NCBI GenBank assembly: GCA_045536775.1
Contig: JAZSOD010000010.1
Span: 1-57,902 of the forward strand
Reading direction: 5' to 3'
From: UBA4717 sp045536775
Lineage (GTDB): Bacteria; Bacillota; Clostridia; Oscillospirales; CAG-272
Length of the DNA: 57,902 nt
A program made the position numbers and the translations under genes. Within the stretch, counting starts at the first letter, position 1. The number at the start of each line of letters is the position of its first letter. This document shows positions 8,314 through 17,766 of this stretch, one piece after another. Under the pieces are notes generated by a model. That model was not told the origin of the DNA and ran no database searches. It saw nothing but the letters and a program-made list of their open reading frames with translations.

Positions 8314-9924
8314 TTAATTTATCGCCTTTAGCTTTTTTAATATTGCATATACCTTGTCACCCTTAGGTAATACCTCAACGTCTTCGCGTGTCAGGCATTT
8401 CAAAAGAAGCACTAGCGCCGCGTAAACGACTACCGCGCACACAATGGCCGCCACGGTCGACAGCGAGTTACCGATAAGCGGCAAAAGCTTATATGACACA
8501 AGCATAGCGGTCACACCGCACGCCGCACTCGCTATAAGAGGCTTTAAGTATACGTTTATCACCGACGGGGTGACCTTCGCGTATTTTGCAACGAAGTACA
8601 TATTGAAAACCACTATCGTCATATAGCATACAAGTGTACTTACGGGACTTCCGTATTTCCCGAGAAGCGGGATCAGAACAATACTTCCGACAAGCTTTAC
8701 CGCAGAGCCTGCAAGCATTGATATTATGGGCATTCTCTCTTTTCCGCACGCCTGAAGTATAGCGTTGGTTATTGCTACAAGGCATACGAAGAACACCGAA
8801 GGTGCAAGAGCCGTCAGCATACCTGCACCGTTTTCTACCATATCTGCTCTGAAGAACATCGAAAGTATCTGGTACGCAAGAACTGCAAGTCCTACCGAGC
8901 ATGGCATTGCAATAAGCGAGGTAAGCTTCATTGATGAACGCATATATCTTCTCGCATCCTCATGCTCCCGTCTTGTGACCGATGCCGTTATAAGCGGTAC
9001 AACCGAATAGGTTATGGCGTATATGAGTACGGGCGGCAGATTGAACATCGGAACTGCAAGCGAGGTGTAGTTTCCGTAGATCATTACCGCTTCCTCGTTG
9101 GTGTATCCGTACGACATAAGTCCGCCCGGCATAATGACCGTATCAAAGATGCTCGTAAGACTCATAACAGATGAGCTTATAGTTATGGGCACCGCTATTT
9201 TAATAAGTCTTGCGGCGATACTGCGACCGCTTTGAACGCTTGTAACGTCTCCCTCAAGGCGCTCGTATTCACTATTATATTTTTTCTCGTTGAAGCAAAG
9301 CTTTGCAACAGACAGGAACAAAAATCCCGCCGCAACTCCTATGGCTATTCCGAGAAGCGCACACGCCGCGACGTTCTGGGTCTTCATTCCGAGAGACAGA
9401 GTGTACTTTGCTATGGAAATTCCGATAAAGAGTTTGCCGAGAGCCTCCATTATCTGCGAGACCGCGGTAGGAAACATTATCTGATAACCCTGAAAATACC
9501 CTCTCAAGGCACTTGACATACAGCTGAAGAACAGTGACGGCGCGATCGCAACTATACATATTGCCGCCTCGGGTACACGTATCAGCTCCGCAAACCTGTT
9601 TGCGCCGAGAATCATTATGAGCGTACCTGCAGCTCCTATTGCAAAAAACAGAAGAAGCACGGCTCTGACTATGATCTTTATCTGCTTTGTGTTAGCTCTC
9701 GCACGGCTTTCGCTGACTATCATTGAGACTGCAACCGACAGGCCTGCCGTAGTGAGCATATAAAACCACGCGTATATTGTGTAAGCGGCGTTGAAGTAAC
9801 CCATTCCCGTTTCGCCTATAAGGTTTGTGAGGGGGATCTTGAACAAAAGCCCCACGGCCTTTATAAGCACGTTTGAAAAGGTCAGTATCAGCATACCGGA
9901 GAAAAATCTTTTCTGTGTTGACAT
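8314..9924 (-). CDS. spoVB: SpoVB/MATE-like polysaccharide flippase family membrane protein
   Basis: A 536-residue integral membrane protein with about 14 hydrophobic segments, beginning STQKRFFSGMLILTFSNVLI after the initiator methionine. It belongs to the MOP/MurJ-like superfamily of lipid-linked oligosaccharide flippases. The SpoVB subgroup is placed by its neighbours (mazG, hup, yabO, yabPQ). SpoVB is needed for cortex peptidoglycan, probably by moving lipid II or a related precursor. The ATG at 9924 is selected by GAGGAG 7 bases upstream; earlier in-frame ATGs lack a site. Confidence 0.88.
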   Translation of the reverse strand: MSTQKRFFSGMLILTFSNVLIKAVGLLFKIPLTNLIGETGMGYFNAAYTIYAWFYMLTTAGLSVAVSMIVSESRARANTKQIKIIVRAVLLLFFAIGAAGTLIMILGANRFAELIRVPEAAICIVAIAPSLFFSCMSSALRGYFQGYQIMFPTAVSQIMEALGKLFIGISIAKYTLSLGMKTQNVAACALLGIAIGVAAGFLFLSVAKLCFNEKKYNSEYERLEGDVTSVQSGRSIAARLIKIAVPITISSSVMSLTSIFDTVIMPGGLMSYGYTNEEAVMIYGNYTSLAVPMFNLPPVLIYAITYSVVPLITASVTRREHEDARRYMRSSMKLTSLIAMPCSVGLAVLAYQILSMFFRADMVENGAGMLTALAPSVFFVCLVAITNAILQACGKERMPIISMLAGSAVKLVGSIVLIPLLGKYGSPVSTLVCYMTIVVFNMYFVAKYAKVTPSVINVYLKPLIASAACGVTAMLVSYKLLPLIGNSLSTVAAIVCAVVVYAALVLLLKCLTREDVEVLPKGDKVYAILKKLKAIN

Positions 9925-9942
9925 ATATCTCCTCATCAAAGC

Positions 9943-10830
9943 TCAGCCAACGAACTCTCTGTAAAGAGAATTTTCGGGCAAATAAGCCGTTGACAGGGGC
10001 TCTGCCCCGTCAAAAAATTTCTTTATATTCTGCACATAATCAAAGTACGCGCTGTCGGGTCCAATCATATCAAGAAGCTTGAAAAGCGGCTCCTTGATGA
10101 TGCTTATCTCATATCCCATAAGAGAGTCGATCTTATAATCGGACTCGTTCTCATACGGAAGTATTGAAGCATCCTCGTTTGCACTAACACTCTCCCATAG
10201 CTTGAGCGTGAACTCGGGCGAGCTTGATCGCTTGGCAAAGTCTCTGACAAGCCGCCTGAAAAGCCTTAACGTCCGCGCACTGACCGAAATGCCGTTCACG
10301 CTTACACCGCGCTCAACGCTTATATACACGCTTCTCGTATCGCTTTTGTCAAAAAGCGCTCGTATCTCAGGGTAAATCGCCTGAATTCCTTCGAAAAGAG
10401 TAATGCCGTGACTGCCGTCGTATTCTCTGAAGCCGGTTCTCTCTCCGGTCACAAACGAGTATATCGGAATTCTCACTCTCTCTCCGTCCTCGAGTCCGTC
10501 TATCACCAGCTTCAAAAGCTCAAGGTCAATAGTATCCACCGAATCGTAGTCAAGCTTCCCGCGCGAATCGAGCACCCGTCTTTCAAGATAAAAATCGTCG
10601 ATGGAAATCACCCCGACCTGCTTGCCGCGCTTGCTCATTTCGTCAACGAGTATTTGAGCCGCAGTTGTCTTTCCCGAGCATGTGGGACCACTCAGAGTTA
10701 TAAACTTCAGCCCCTCGGTTTGTGCCAGATCATTCGCACAATCATTTAGTTGTTGCGAAAATTCTTTTTCACAAAGGTCAACGTATTCTATTTTTTGAGT
10801 CTCACCGTCAAAGCGGGTTTTAATTTCCAT
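9943..10830 (-). CDS. Uridine kinase-like P-loop protein
   Basis: A 295-residue P-loop kinase: Walker A GPTCSGKT at residues 48-55, then VGVISIDDFYLER, which resembles the uridine/phosphoribulokinase pattern, and later FEGIQAIYPEIRALF and RRLVRDFAKR. The group phosphorylates uridine or cytidine, but the C-terminal third is divergent, so the substrate is not certain. The start codon overlaps the end of hemZ by 11 bases and a GAGGGG site lies 5 bases upstream; the two are probably coupled. Confidence 0.8.
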   Translation of the reverse strand: MEIKTRFDGETQKIEYVDLCEKEFSQQLNDCANDLAQTEGLKFITLSGPTCSGKTTAAQILVDEMSKRGKQVGVISIDDFYLERRVLDSRGKLDYDSVDTIDLELLKLVIDGLEDGERVRIPIYSFVTGERTGFREYDGSHGITLFEGIQAIYPEIRALFDKSDTRSVYISVERGVSVNGISVSARTLRLFRRLVRDFAKRSSSPEFTLKLWESVSANEDASILPYENESDYKIDSLMGYEISIIKEPLFKLLDMIGPDSAYFDYVQNIKKFFDGAEPLSTAYLPENSLYREFVG

Positions 10831-12391
10831 AAGCACCCCTCATCATATCGGGCAGTAAACACCCTTCTTGGCGAAAAGACGCGGCTTTTGGTTGTTTTCC
10901 GAAAAAGAAGCTGTCGATAGTATCAAAATATCTTTTTTCGTTTTCCGCCTCATCTTCCCTCATATATTCATACGGATATTTCGGCTCATATATTCTTTGT
11001 ATCTTTATTATTCCGTTTTCGTCGGTTTTAACGAATTTTGCGACCGCGCCCGCACCGAGTGCGAAGATCGTATGCTTTTCCTCCATTATCAGCACGTTGT
11101 ATATTCCCATATGTCCGTCTGTCGAGAATCCTACGTTTTCAAGGTTGCTTGCCGCATTCTTCTGTCTGTACATATAGTAGGGCTTATATCCCGAATTCTT
11201 CATTCTGAGCTGAGCGTAGTCAACGCTCTTTGCGGTATCGTTACCACTACGCTTGAATATGTTGCTTTCGCTCGTGCGTATTTCTGCAGACTTCTTCACG
11301 CAGAAGGTATGTACAGTTATATTCTCCGGAGCAAGTGCTATGACCGAGTCTACCGACTTTGCAAAGCTCGGATAGCTTTCACCCGGAAGTCCTGCGATAA
11401 GGTCGCAGTTAATATCCTTTATACCCGATGCTCTCGCTATTTCGTACGCCTTATAGAAATCCTCGGCGGTATGCTTTCTGCCGATGTTTTCAAGTATTGC
11501 ATTGTTAAGCGTCTGCGGATTGATGCTTACTCTCGTTACACCGTAGCGCTTGGCTATCTCCATCTTCTCGGGAGTTATAGTATCGGGTCTGCCTGCCTCA
11601 AGTGTAAATTCAAGCAGCGCCGAGGTATCAAAGCTCTTATTCACCGCCGAAAGAAGTCTTTCAAGCTCGTTTTCGGTAAGCACCGTGGGAGTTCCGCCTC
11701 CGATATATACGGTGATGAGCCTTTTGCCCGCCCTCTCTATCTGTCTTGCCGCACTTTCAATATCACGGCAGAGTCTGTCAACGTAATCGGGTATCATAGA
11801 CAAAAGCCTGTTTGTAGAGTATGACACGAAGCTGCAGTATGCACATTTTGACGGGCAGAACGGTATTGATATATAAAGGCTACAGGTATCCTCGGGAGCA
11901 AGCTCGAGAATAGCCTTTTCATTCTGTGCTACGTCTATACAAAGCGACGCCTTTTTCGGATTAACGAGAAACTCGTGACGGAGATGCTTACGCACCGCCA
12001 TCGGACTTTTTCCCGCGTCAAGCAGCTCAAGCGCAAGCTTTGCAGGTCTTATACCTACGAGCATTCCCCACGAGGGGGTCTTTCCCGTAAGAGCCGAGCC
12101 TGCCTTATATATCGCCTCACCCAGCGCCTTTTTTGCCTGTTTCACCTCGTCTACGCTCTTCTTTATTTCAAGCTCGCTCGTCTCGGTCGTGTTCTTGCCG
12201 CCGAGAGTGAACGAGGCTTTGGCAGTCACCGCCGTGCCGTCACCGTTTTTATCAACGCTGAGCTCAAGCACAGGCGTCTTCTCGGTCAGCTCCTCCTTCT
12301 CGGAAAATTTTTCTCCCGGGAAGAAAAGCTGACAAAGCGACTGTACGTAATATCTGTTTACGCCAAGGTTTCCGTTTATAGTGATTTTCAT
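10820..12391 (-). CDS. hemZ: Coproporphyrinogen III oxidase-like radical SAM protein HemZ
   Basis: A 523-residue radical SAM protein. The [4Fe-4S] ligands are Cys179, Cys183 and Cys186 in FCPSKCAYCSF. VYIGGGTPT, a typical SAM-binding segment of the HemN group, follows. The N-terminal 165 residues are the extra domain that marks HemZ. HemN-type enzymes convert coproporphyrinogen to protoporphyrinogen without oxygen; several HemN-like proteins do other chemistry, and no other heme gene is nearby, so the reaction is not proven. I chose the ATG at 12391 (start MKITINGNLG). Confidence 0.88.
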   Translation of the reverse strand: MKITINGNLGVNRYYVQSLCQLFFPGEKFSEKEELTEKTPVLELSVDKNGDGTAVTAKASFTLGGKNTTETSELEIKKSVDEVKQAKKALGEAIYKAGSALTGKTPSWGMLVGIRPAKLALELLDAGKSPMAVRKHLRHEFLVNPKKASLCIDVAQNEKAILELAPEDTCSLYISIPFCPSKCAYCSFVSYSTNRLLSMIPDYVDRLCRDIESAARQIERAGKRLITVYIGGGTPTVLTENELERLLSAVNKSFDTSALLEFTLEAGRPDTITPEKMEIAKRYGVTRVSINPQTLNNAILENIGRKHTAEDFYKAYEIARASGIKDINCDLIAGLPGESYPSFAKSVDSVIALAPENITVHTFCVKKSAEIRTSESNIFKRSGNDTAKSVDYAQLRMKNSGYKPYYMYRQKNAASNLENVGFSTDGHMGIYNVLIMEEKHTIFALGAGAVAKFVKTDENGIIKIQRIYEPKYPYEYMREDEAENEKRYFDTIDSFFFGKQPKAASFRQEGCLLPDMMRGAYGN

Positions 12392-12408
12392 AATACGTCC
12401 GACCTTTT

Positions 12409-12861
12409 TTATTTTTTCAGAATTTCGCTGTCTATACAAACGGTCACGGGACCGTCGTTAATAAGGCTTACCTTCATATCGGCGCCGAATTCTCCGCTTT
12501 CAACGCGTTCCACACTCTCGGACACCCTCTTCTTGAAATGTTCGTATAGTCGGTTTGCCTCGTCAGGAGGTGCAGAGTTAAGGTAGTCCGGGCGGTTGCC
12601 GTGTCGGTAATTTGCGTTAAGAGTAAAGTTTGACACCACAAGCATTCCACCACCGACGTCGGTGAGCGAGCGATTCATTTTTCCGTTTTCATCCGAGAAT
12701 ATACGCAGCTTGACTATTTTATCGCACAACAGCTCCGCATCCCTTTCGGTGTCACCGACGGCGACCCCTAAAAGCACCATAAGTCCGTTGCCGATCTCAC
12801 CTATTACGCGCCCGTCGACCTCGACTCTCGCTTCAAGAACTCTTTGCAGTACCGCTTTCAC
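12409..12861 (-). CDS. dtd: D-aminoacyl-tRNA deacylase
   Basis: A 150-residue protein, the usual DTD length. The active-site motifs are present: SNFTL (SQFTL-type) at residues 77-81 and GPVT near residue 138, which form the cross-subunit pocket of the DTD dimer. It removes D-amino acids and misloaded glycine from tRNA. It lies between relA and hemZ; relA-dtd adjacency is common in Firmicutes. Confidence 0.95.
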   Translation of the reverse strand: MKAVLQRVLEARVEVDGRVIGEIGNGLMVLLGVAVGDTERDAELLCDKIVKLRIFSDENGKMNRSLTDVGGGMLVVSNFTLNANYRHGNRPDYLNSAPPDEANRLYEHFKKRVSESVERVESGEFGADMKVSLINDGPVTVCIDSEILKK

Positions 12862-12896
12862 TTTTCTTCACTCCGTTTATTACTTAGTATTCAGAC

Positions 12897-15107
12897 TCAC
12901 GCAAATCCTCTCTTAACGTCATCAACACCGTTTACCGCCCTGAGTCTTGACACGATGGATTTGACGTGGTCAAGGCTTCGGCAGGCAAGATTAAGGTTTA
13001 TAACTACCTCTCCGCCGTTCTTGGTCTGATAATTGATAGACAAAAGAGTTACCTTCATTTCCGCAAGTGCAGCGGTGATATCAGCAAGCAGAGTTATGCT
13101 CTGTGCCGCGTATATCTGTACGAAGGCATCGTACGTATGCGTGTTTTCAAGGCTCTCGGTATCCCAATGAGCGCTGACGAATCTCGTTGCATTTTCTCCC
13201 TCGACAAGTGCGCCCTTGATATTCGGACAATCGTGCTTGTGAATGGAGATTCCGTAGCCTTTGGTAACAAAGCCAACCACCTTGTCGCCCGGCAATGGGT
13301 TACAGCATTTAGCAAACTTGACAAGGCATCCACTCTGTCCGTCTACTATTATACCGCCACCGGTTTTGTGACGCCTTGACGGCATAGCCTTAATCATCTG
13401 AGACGGCTCGGTAACAGGGGGTGTCGCTTGAATTTCGGGGGCGATCACGCGGTCAAATTCGTCCTTGATCCTGCCCGATATCTTTGACACGGAAAGTCCG
13501 CCGTAGCCAACTGTATTGCACAGATCCTCCTCGCTCTTGATGCCTATTCTTTGAGCAACGTTTGTGAGTATCTCACTTCTCTGTGAATCCGTATAGGATC
13601 TGCCGAACTTCTTGAATTCCTTATCGAATTCTGCTCTGCCCACTACTATATTTTCGGCACGCTTTTCCTTCTTGAACCACTGTCTTATCTTGTTACGCGC
13701 TTCGCTGGTCTTTACTATCTTTAGCCAGTCGCGGCTGGGTCCCTTGGACGCAGAGCTTGTGAGCACCTCTACGATCTGTCCGTTTTCGGGTATGCTGTCG
13801 ATCGGCGCTATGGCACCGTTGATCTTCGCGCCTATCATCTTATTGCCAACCGCCGAATGTATCGCGTAAGCAAAGTCGATAAGAGTTGCTCCCTGCGGAA
13901 GCACGATAACGTCGCCCTTGGGAGTGAACACGAAGGTCTCATCGTGGAAAATATCGATTTTAAGGGTGCTTAAGAACTCGTCGGGGTCCATAGTATCGTC
14001 ATTGGTCTCGATGAGCTTTGCAACCCACTCAAGCTTACGGTCAACGTCCTCTCTGCTGCTCATATCGCCAGCCTTGTACTTCCAGTGCGCAGCGATACCG
14101 TATTCAGCAATCTGGTGCATCTCGTGGGTTCTTATCTGTACCTCAAACGGAATTCCGTCATGACCGATTACGGTTGTATGAAGCGAACGGTAAAGGTTTG
14201 GCTTCGGTGTCGAAATGTAGTCCTTGAAGCGTCCCGGCACCGACTTGTAAATCTCGTGAATTATACCGAGAACGGTATAACACTCAAGCTCGGTATCCAC
14301 GATTATTCTGAGTGCATAGAAGTCGTATATCTCATCAAAGCTCTTGTTTTGGTTATACATCTTCTTATAGATGCTGTAAACCGTTTTGACTCTGCCCTCA
14401 AGCTTGAAGGTAAGGTTGTATTCCTTGAGCTTTTCGCTGACACTCTCGGTACATCTCTCGATAAAGTCACGGTTCTGACCGTACTTCCTGTCGATATCGT
14501 TCTGTACCTCCTCGAAGCCTATCGGGTCAAGGTAGGAAAGAGACAGTCTCTCAAGCTCCTGCTTGATCTTCTGCATACCGAGTCGATGAGCGAGAGGCGC
14601 AAAAACGTGCATGGTTTCAAGCGCAGTCTCACGTCGCTTTGCCTCGGGCTTTGCGTGAAGAGTACGCATATTGTGAAGTCTGTCGCAAAGCTTTATGAAT
14701 ATTACTCTGATGTCCTTGGACATCGCGATAAACATCTTGCGCAGATTTTCAATTTCCGCCTCTTCCTTGTTTTCGACCTGGAAGTTGATTATCTTGGTAA
14801 CTCCGTCAACAAGAAGCGCCACCTCGGGTCCGTATTCCCTCTCGATAAAGCTGAGGTCTGTCTTATCCGAGCAGTCCTCGACAGTATCGTGAAGCAGAGC
14901 CGCACAGATAGAGTCGGTATCAAGCTCGAGTCCCGCAAGTATTTCGGCAACCGCTACGGGATGGCTTATATACGGCTCTCCGCTTACTCTGAACTGTCCC
15001 GCGTGAAGCTCGCTGGCGTAATTAAAAGCTTTTTTTATTTTTTCAATATCGTAATTTTTGCCCGTGTTTTTAAGTATACCGAGCAAATTGTCAATTCCTG
15101 TATACAT
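12897..15107 (-). CDS. relA: Bifunctional (p)ppGpp synthetase/hydrolase RelA/SpoT
   Basis: A 736-residue long RSH enzyme. Domains in order: HD hydrolase (HPVAVAEILAGLELD, then AALLHDTVEDC, with the metal HD pair), nucleotidyl synthetase (GRVKTVYSIYKKM), TGS (PKGDVIVLPQGATLIDFAYA), the helical and zinc-finger region (CLVKFAKCCNPLPGD) and a C-terminal ACT domain. It makes and degrades (p)ppGpp in response to amino acid starvation via the ribosome. Both catalytic centres look intact. The GAGGATC site precedes the ATG, 11 bases after recJ. Confidence 0.95.
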   Translation of the reverse strand: MYTGIDNLLGILKNTGKNYDIEKIKKAFNYASELHAGQFRVSGEPYISHPVAVAEILAGLELDTDSICAALLHDTVEDCSDKTDLSFIEREYGPEVALLVDGVTKIINFQVENKEEAEIENLRKMFIAMSKDIRVIFIKLCDRLHNMRTLHAKPEAKRRETALETMHVFAPLAHRLGMQKIKQELERLSLSYLDPIGFEEVQNDIDRKYGQNRDFIERCTESVSEKLKEYNLTFKLEGRVKTVYSIYKKMYNQNKSFDEIYDFYALRIIVDTELECYTVLGIIHEIYKSVPGRFKDYISTPKPNLYRSLHTTVIGHDGIPFEVQIRTHEMHQIAEYGIAAHWKYKAGDMSSREDVDRKLEWVAKLIETNDDTMDPDEFLSTLKIDIFHDETFVFTPKGDVIVLPQGATLIDFAYAIHSAVGNKMIGAKINGAIAPIDSIPENGQIVEVLTSSASKGPSRDWLKIVKTSEARNKIRQWFKKEKRAENIVVGRAEFDKEFKKFGRSYTDSQRSEILTNVAQRIGIKSEEDLCNTVGYGGLSVSKISGRIKDEFDRVIAPEIQATPPVTEPSQMIKAMPSRRHKTGGGIIVDGQSGCLVKFAKCCNPLPGDKVVGFVTKGYGISIHKHDCPNIKGALVEGENATRFVSAHWDTESLENTHTYDAFVQIYAAQSITLLADITAALAEMKVTLLSINYQTKNGGEVVINLNLACRSLDHVKSIVSRLRAVNGVDDVKRGFA

Positions 15108-15118
15108 ATTGATCCTCT

Positions 15119-17308
15119 TTACTGAACGGCATGCCGTGCAAGATTTTTTAGTAGCTCAGAGCTTGAAAGATCCACTCTGTCGGCACCTTTATTCAAGCTT
15201 ACCGTACAAAATTCGCCATTTTCCCTTGTGTAAGTTATGAGTGAAAGCTCACTTAGTATATCAAGCACCGCTCTGAGCTTAACGTAAGGGTAACTCTCGC
15301 CGCGCTTTATTCTCGCGCAAAGCCCGTAAAGGTTATATCTTACGGTATCAGAGGCGCTTTTTTTTAGAAATCTGTAAACGAGAGCAAAATCCTCTCTTTC
15401 GGGAAGCATTTTTTCGGGATAAGCCCCGCCGTGCAGTGCTCCGTTATAAAGGCTTATGTCCTCGCTTCTTTTTGCTTCAAGCTCCGCTGAGCATCTTACG
15501 TCCTTGATATGTAGTTGAGCATCAACCCTGCCCATAAACTCGTTAAGCTCTATCTGTCCCAGAATATCTATTTTATCTCCTTTTGCAAAGCAGAAGGAGT
15601 CGTACTGTATTCCAAATCCAAGAGCCGTAAGCGTATTTTTTCCGTCTGTGAGCAAAAGCTTGATATGCTTCCCTTCCTTAAGCGGAATAACATCCTTTAC
15701 GATTGCATCCTTTAGTATAAACTGCGGCTTGGGGTTTGCCTGACCGAAGGGTTCAAGTAAATTTATTTCCATTGCCAAGTCGCTTGTTACATTTTCTATT
15801 TCTATTTCGCTGTCCGCGAATATCTTCAAGGTTTCCGTCTCGCACGAAAGCTTTTCGGCGGCGTATGCATTTAATGCCTTTCTAAATTCGCCGAGGCTTC
15901 CTCTTTCCACCGTGAGTCCTGCCGCAAGCTCGTGACCGCCGTATTTGACGAGGCTCTGACGGCAATGGTTAAGGGCATCGACCAGGTCAAGCCCCTTTAC
16001 GCTTCTGCCCGAGCCCTTACCTATGTCTCTGTCACTCGGCTCACCCGACACGTTACCCTCAAACGATATGAGGATGCTCGGAAGTCCGTATTTTTCGGTA
16101 AGACGCGATGCAACTATACCTATAACGCCATGGTGCCATCTGTCGTCATCAAGCACTATCACGCAGTCGTTTGCTGAAGTCTCGCTCTCAATTTTCGCAA
16201 GAGCCTCTACAAGAATATCGTTTTCTTCCTTCTGTCTGACAGTGTTCATATTGCAAAGCTCTGCGGCTATTTCACGTGCCTTATCCTCGTCCTCGGTCAT
16301 AAAAAGCTCTGCAGCTACCGACGCACTTCCCATTCGTCCAACAGCGTTTATCCTGGGGGCAAGAGTGAAGCATATCAGGTTTGTATTTATCTTATTTAGA
16401 CCGGCACCGCTATCATAGTCGATTCCCGCCGCAAGTGACACTAGCGCCTTTGTTCCGACAAATCTCGGTGACCCAAGCGCATCGAGTCCCGCCTTTACTA
16501 TATCTCGGTTTTCACCGTACAAGGGCATTACGTCGGCAACAGTTCCGATTGCAACAAGCTCTGCGTATTTGTCTATTATTTTTTTCGTAGCATTCTCGGT
16601 ATCAAGTCCGCTCTTTCTCATTTCAAGCGCGGTTATAAGTCTGAACACCACGCCAACGCCTGCAAGCTCCTTGAAGGGATACGCACAGTCGCATCTTCTT
16701 GGATTGACTGACGGTACACACGGCAATTCCATCTCGCCCGTTTCGGCGTTTTTTCTATACTCGTGATGGTCCGTAACAACCACGTCTATTCCGTTTTCAA
16801 TGGCATATACGATCTCCTCGATAGCCGTGATACCCGTATCAACGGTCACTATAAGCTGAACTCCGTCTTCCTTGAGTTTATCTATAGAACGGGTATTCAG
16901 TCCGTAGCCCTCGCCTATTCTGCTTGGAATATAAAACGCAGTATCCGTGAGCCCGTATTCACGCAGATACCTTGTTAGAACGGATACGGCAGTAACTCCA
17001 TCAACATCATAGTCTCCGTAGACCACAGTCTTCTCGCCGAGCTTCGCTGCACGTTCTATCCTCTCGCACACTCTTCCCATATCAATCATAGTAAACGGGT
17101 CGGCAAATCCATCGAAGCAAGGCTTACTCTCTATAAAGGCTCTTGCAGATTCGGAGGTCTTGCTTCCTCTGTCAAAAAGAAGTCCTGCCGTGATCTTACT
17201 TATGCCAAGCTCACGCGAGAGCGAGTCAATTATTCGGTTGTCTTCTTCGGTACGTTCATTGAGCAATACCCACTCGCGTACAGGTTCTTTAAGCTTTCTG
17301 TTTATCAT
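15119..17308 (-). CDS. recJ: Single-stranded-DNA-specific exonuclease RecJ
   Basis: A 729-residue protein. The DHH phosphoesterase motifs are clear: VYGDYDVDGVTAVSVL, then VVTDHHE near residue 181. The DHHA1 motif GGHELAAGLTV follows, then the OB-fold region (VIPLKEGKHIKLLLTDGKN). RecJ degrades single-stranded DNA 5' to 3' in recombination and repair. The start at 17308 has AGAGGAAC upstream; an in-frame ATG 30 codons earlier is less likely because it would overlap the preceding gene. Confidence 0.93.
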   Translation of the reverse strand: MINRKLKEPVREWVLLNERTEEDNRIIDSLSRELGISKITAGLLFDRGSKTSESARAFIESKPCFDGFADPFTMIDMGRVCERIERAAKLGEKTVVYGDYDVDGVTAVSVLTRYLREYGLTDTAFYIPSRIGEGYGLNTRSIDKLKEDGVQLIVTVDTGITAIEEIVYAIENGIDVVVTDHHEYRKNAETGEMELPCVPSVNPRRCDCAYPFKELAGVGVVFRLITALEMRKSGLDTENATKKIIDKYAELVAIGTVADVMPLYGENRDIVKAGLDALGSPRFVGTKALVSLAAGIDYDSGAGLNKINTNLICFTLAPRINAVGRMGSASVAAELFMTEDEDKAREIAAELCNMNTVRQKEENDILVEALAKIESETSANDCVIVLDDDRWHHGVIGIVASRLTEKYGLPSILISFEGNVSGEPSDRDIGKGSGRSVKGLDLVDALNHCRQSLVKYGGHELAAGLTVERGSLGEFRKALNAYAAEKLSCETETLKIFADSEIEIENVTSDLAMEINLLEPFGQANPKPQFILKDAIVKDVIPLKEGKHIKLLLTDGKNTLTALGFGIQYDSFCFAKGDKIDILGQIELNEFMGRVDAQLHIKDVRCSAELEAKRSEDISLYNGALHGGAYPEKMLPEREDFALVYRFLKKSASDTVRYNLYGLCARIKRGESYPYVKLRAVLDILSELSLITYTRENGEFCTVSLNKGADRVDLSSSELLKNLARHAVQ

Positions 17309-17330
17309 TGTTCCTCTTATGAGTGTTAAT

Positions 17331-17756
17331 TTACTTATTTTCTTGGTTATCGACCGAAACAATTTCGGTGTCGGGTGCCATTTTGATCTTTCTGTCAAGT
17401 AAGTAACAGAAAAGTCCGAACGGGATCAAAAATCCGCCGAGTGCCCAAAGCACAGAGTAAGTACTGCCAAGCCCCTGACTCAGCATACAAGCGGCAAGTG
17501 CTATAACTATCGGTGCTATAAAGACAAGAGCCGCGTACCCTATTATTCGCGATGACTCTGTCTTTACGGTGACCGTATCCCCTATCTGTGCGCCGCACAG
17601 ATTGAGTGCTCTGCATTCTGCGTTCTTATCTCCGAAAGCGAAGCACGCGCTGCAGGAGGAGTCCGTGTTGTGACACCCCTCGCATATCGTTTTTCTTGAT
17701 ACTCTCACAACGGCGTATTCGCCGTCAAGCGAGATAACTCTTGCCTTTTGCGTCAT
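17331..17756 (-). CDS. SoxR-reducing system/RseC family protein
   Basis: A 141-residue protein with a four-cysteine cluster, Cys25, Cys28, Cys35 and Cys38 (ICEGCHNTDSSCSAC), followed by two membrane helices (about 73-92 and 98-118). This is the RseC/MucC layout. The family is tied to redox maintenance (Rnf/Rsx-associated in proteobacteria) and cysteine-bound cofactors; its Clostridia role is not known. It sits between recJ and an FAD oxidoreductase, which could suggest a redox link, but this is inference. Confidence 0.8.
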   Translation of the reverse strand: MTQKARVISLDGEYAVVRVSRKTICEGCHNTDSSCSACFAFGDKNAECRALNLCGAQIGDTVTVKTESSRIIGYAALVFIAPIVIALAACMLSQGLGSTYSVLWALGGFLIPFGLFCYLLDRKIKMAPDTEIVSVDNQENK

Positions 17757-17766
17757 TCGATCAGCC

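Noticed and set aside
10868..11824. 318-codon plus-strand open frame
   Set aside because: Antisense to hemZ, no start signals.
14085..15125. 346-codon plus-strand open frame
   Set aside because: Shadow of relA on the other strand; cysteine, leucine and tyrosine-rich pattern without domain features.
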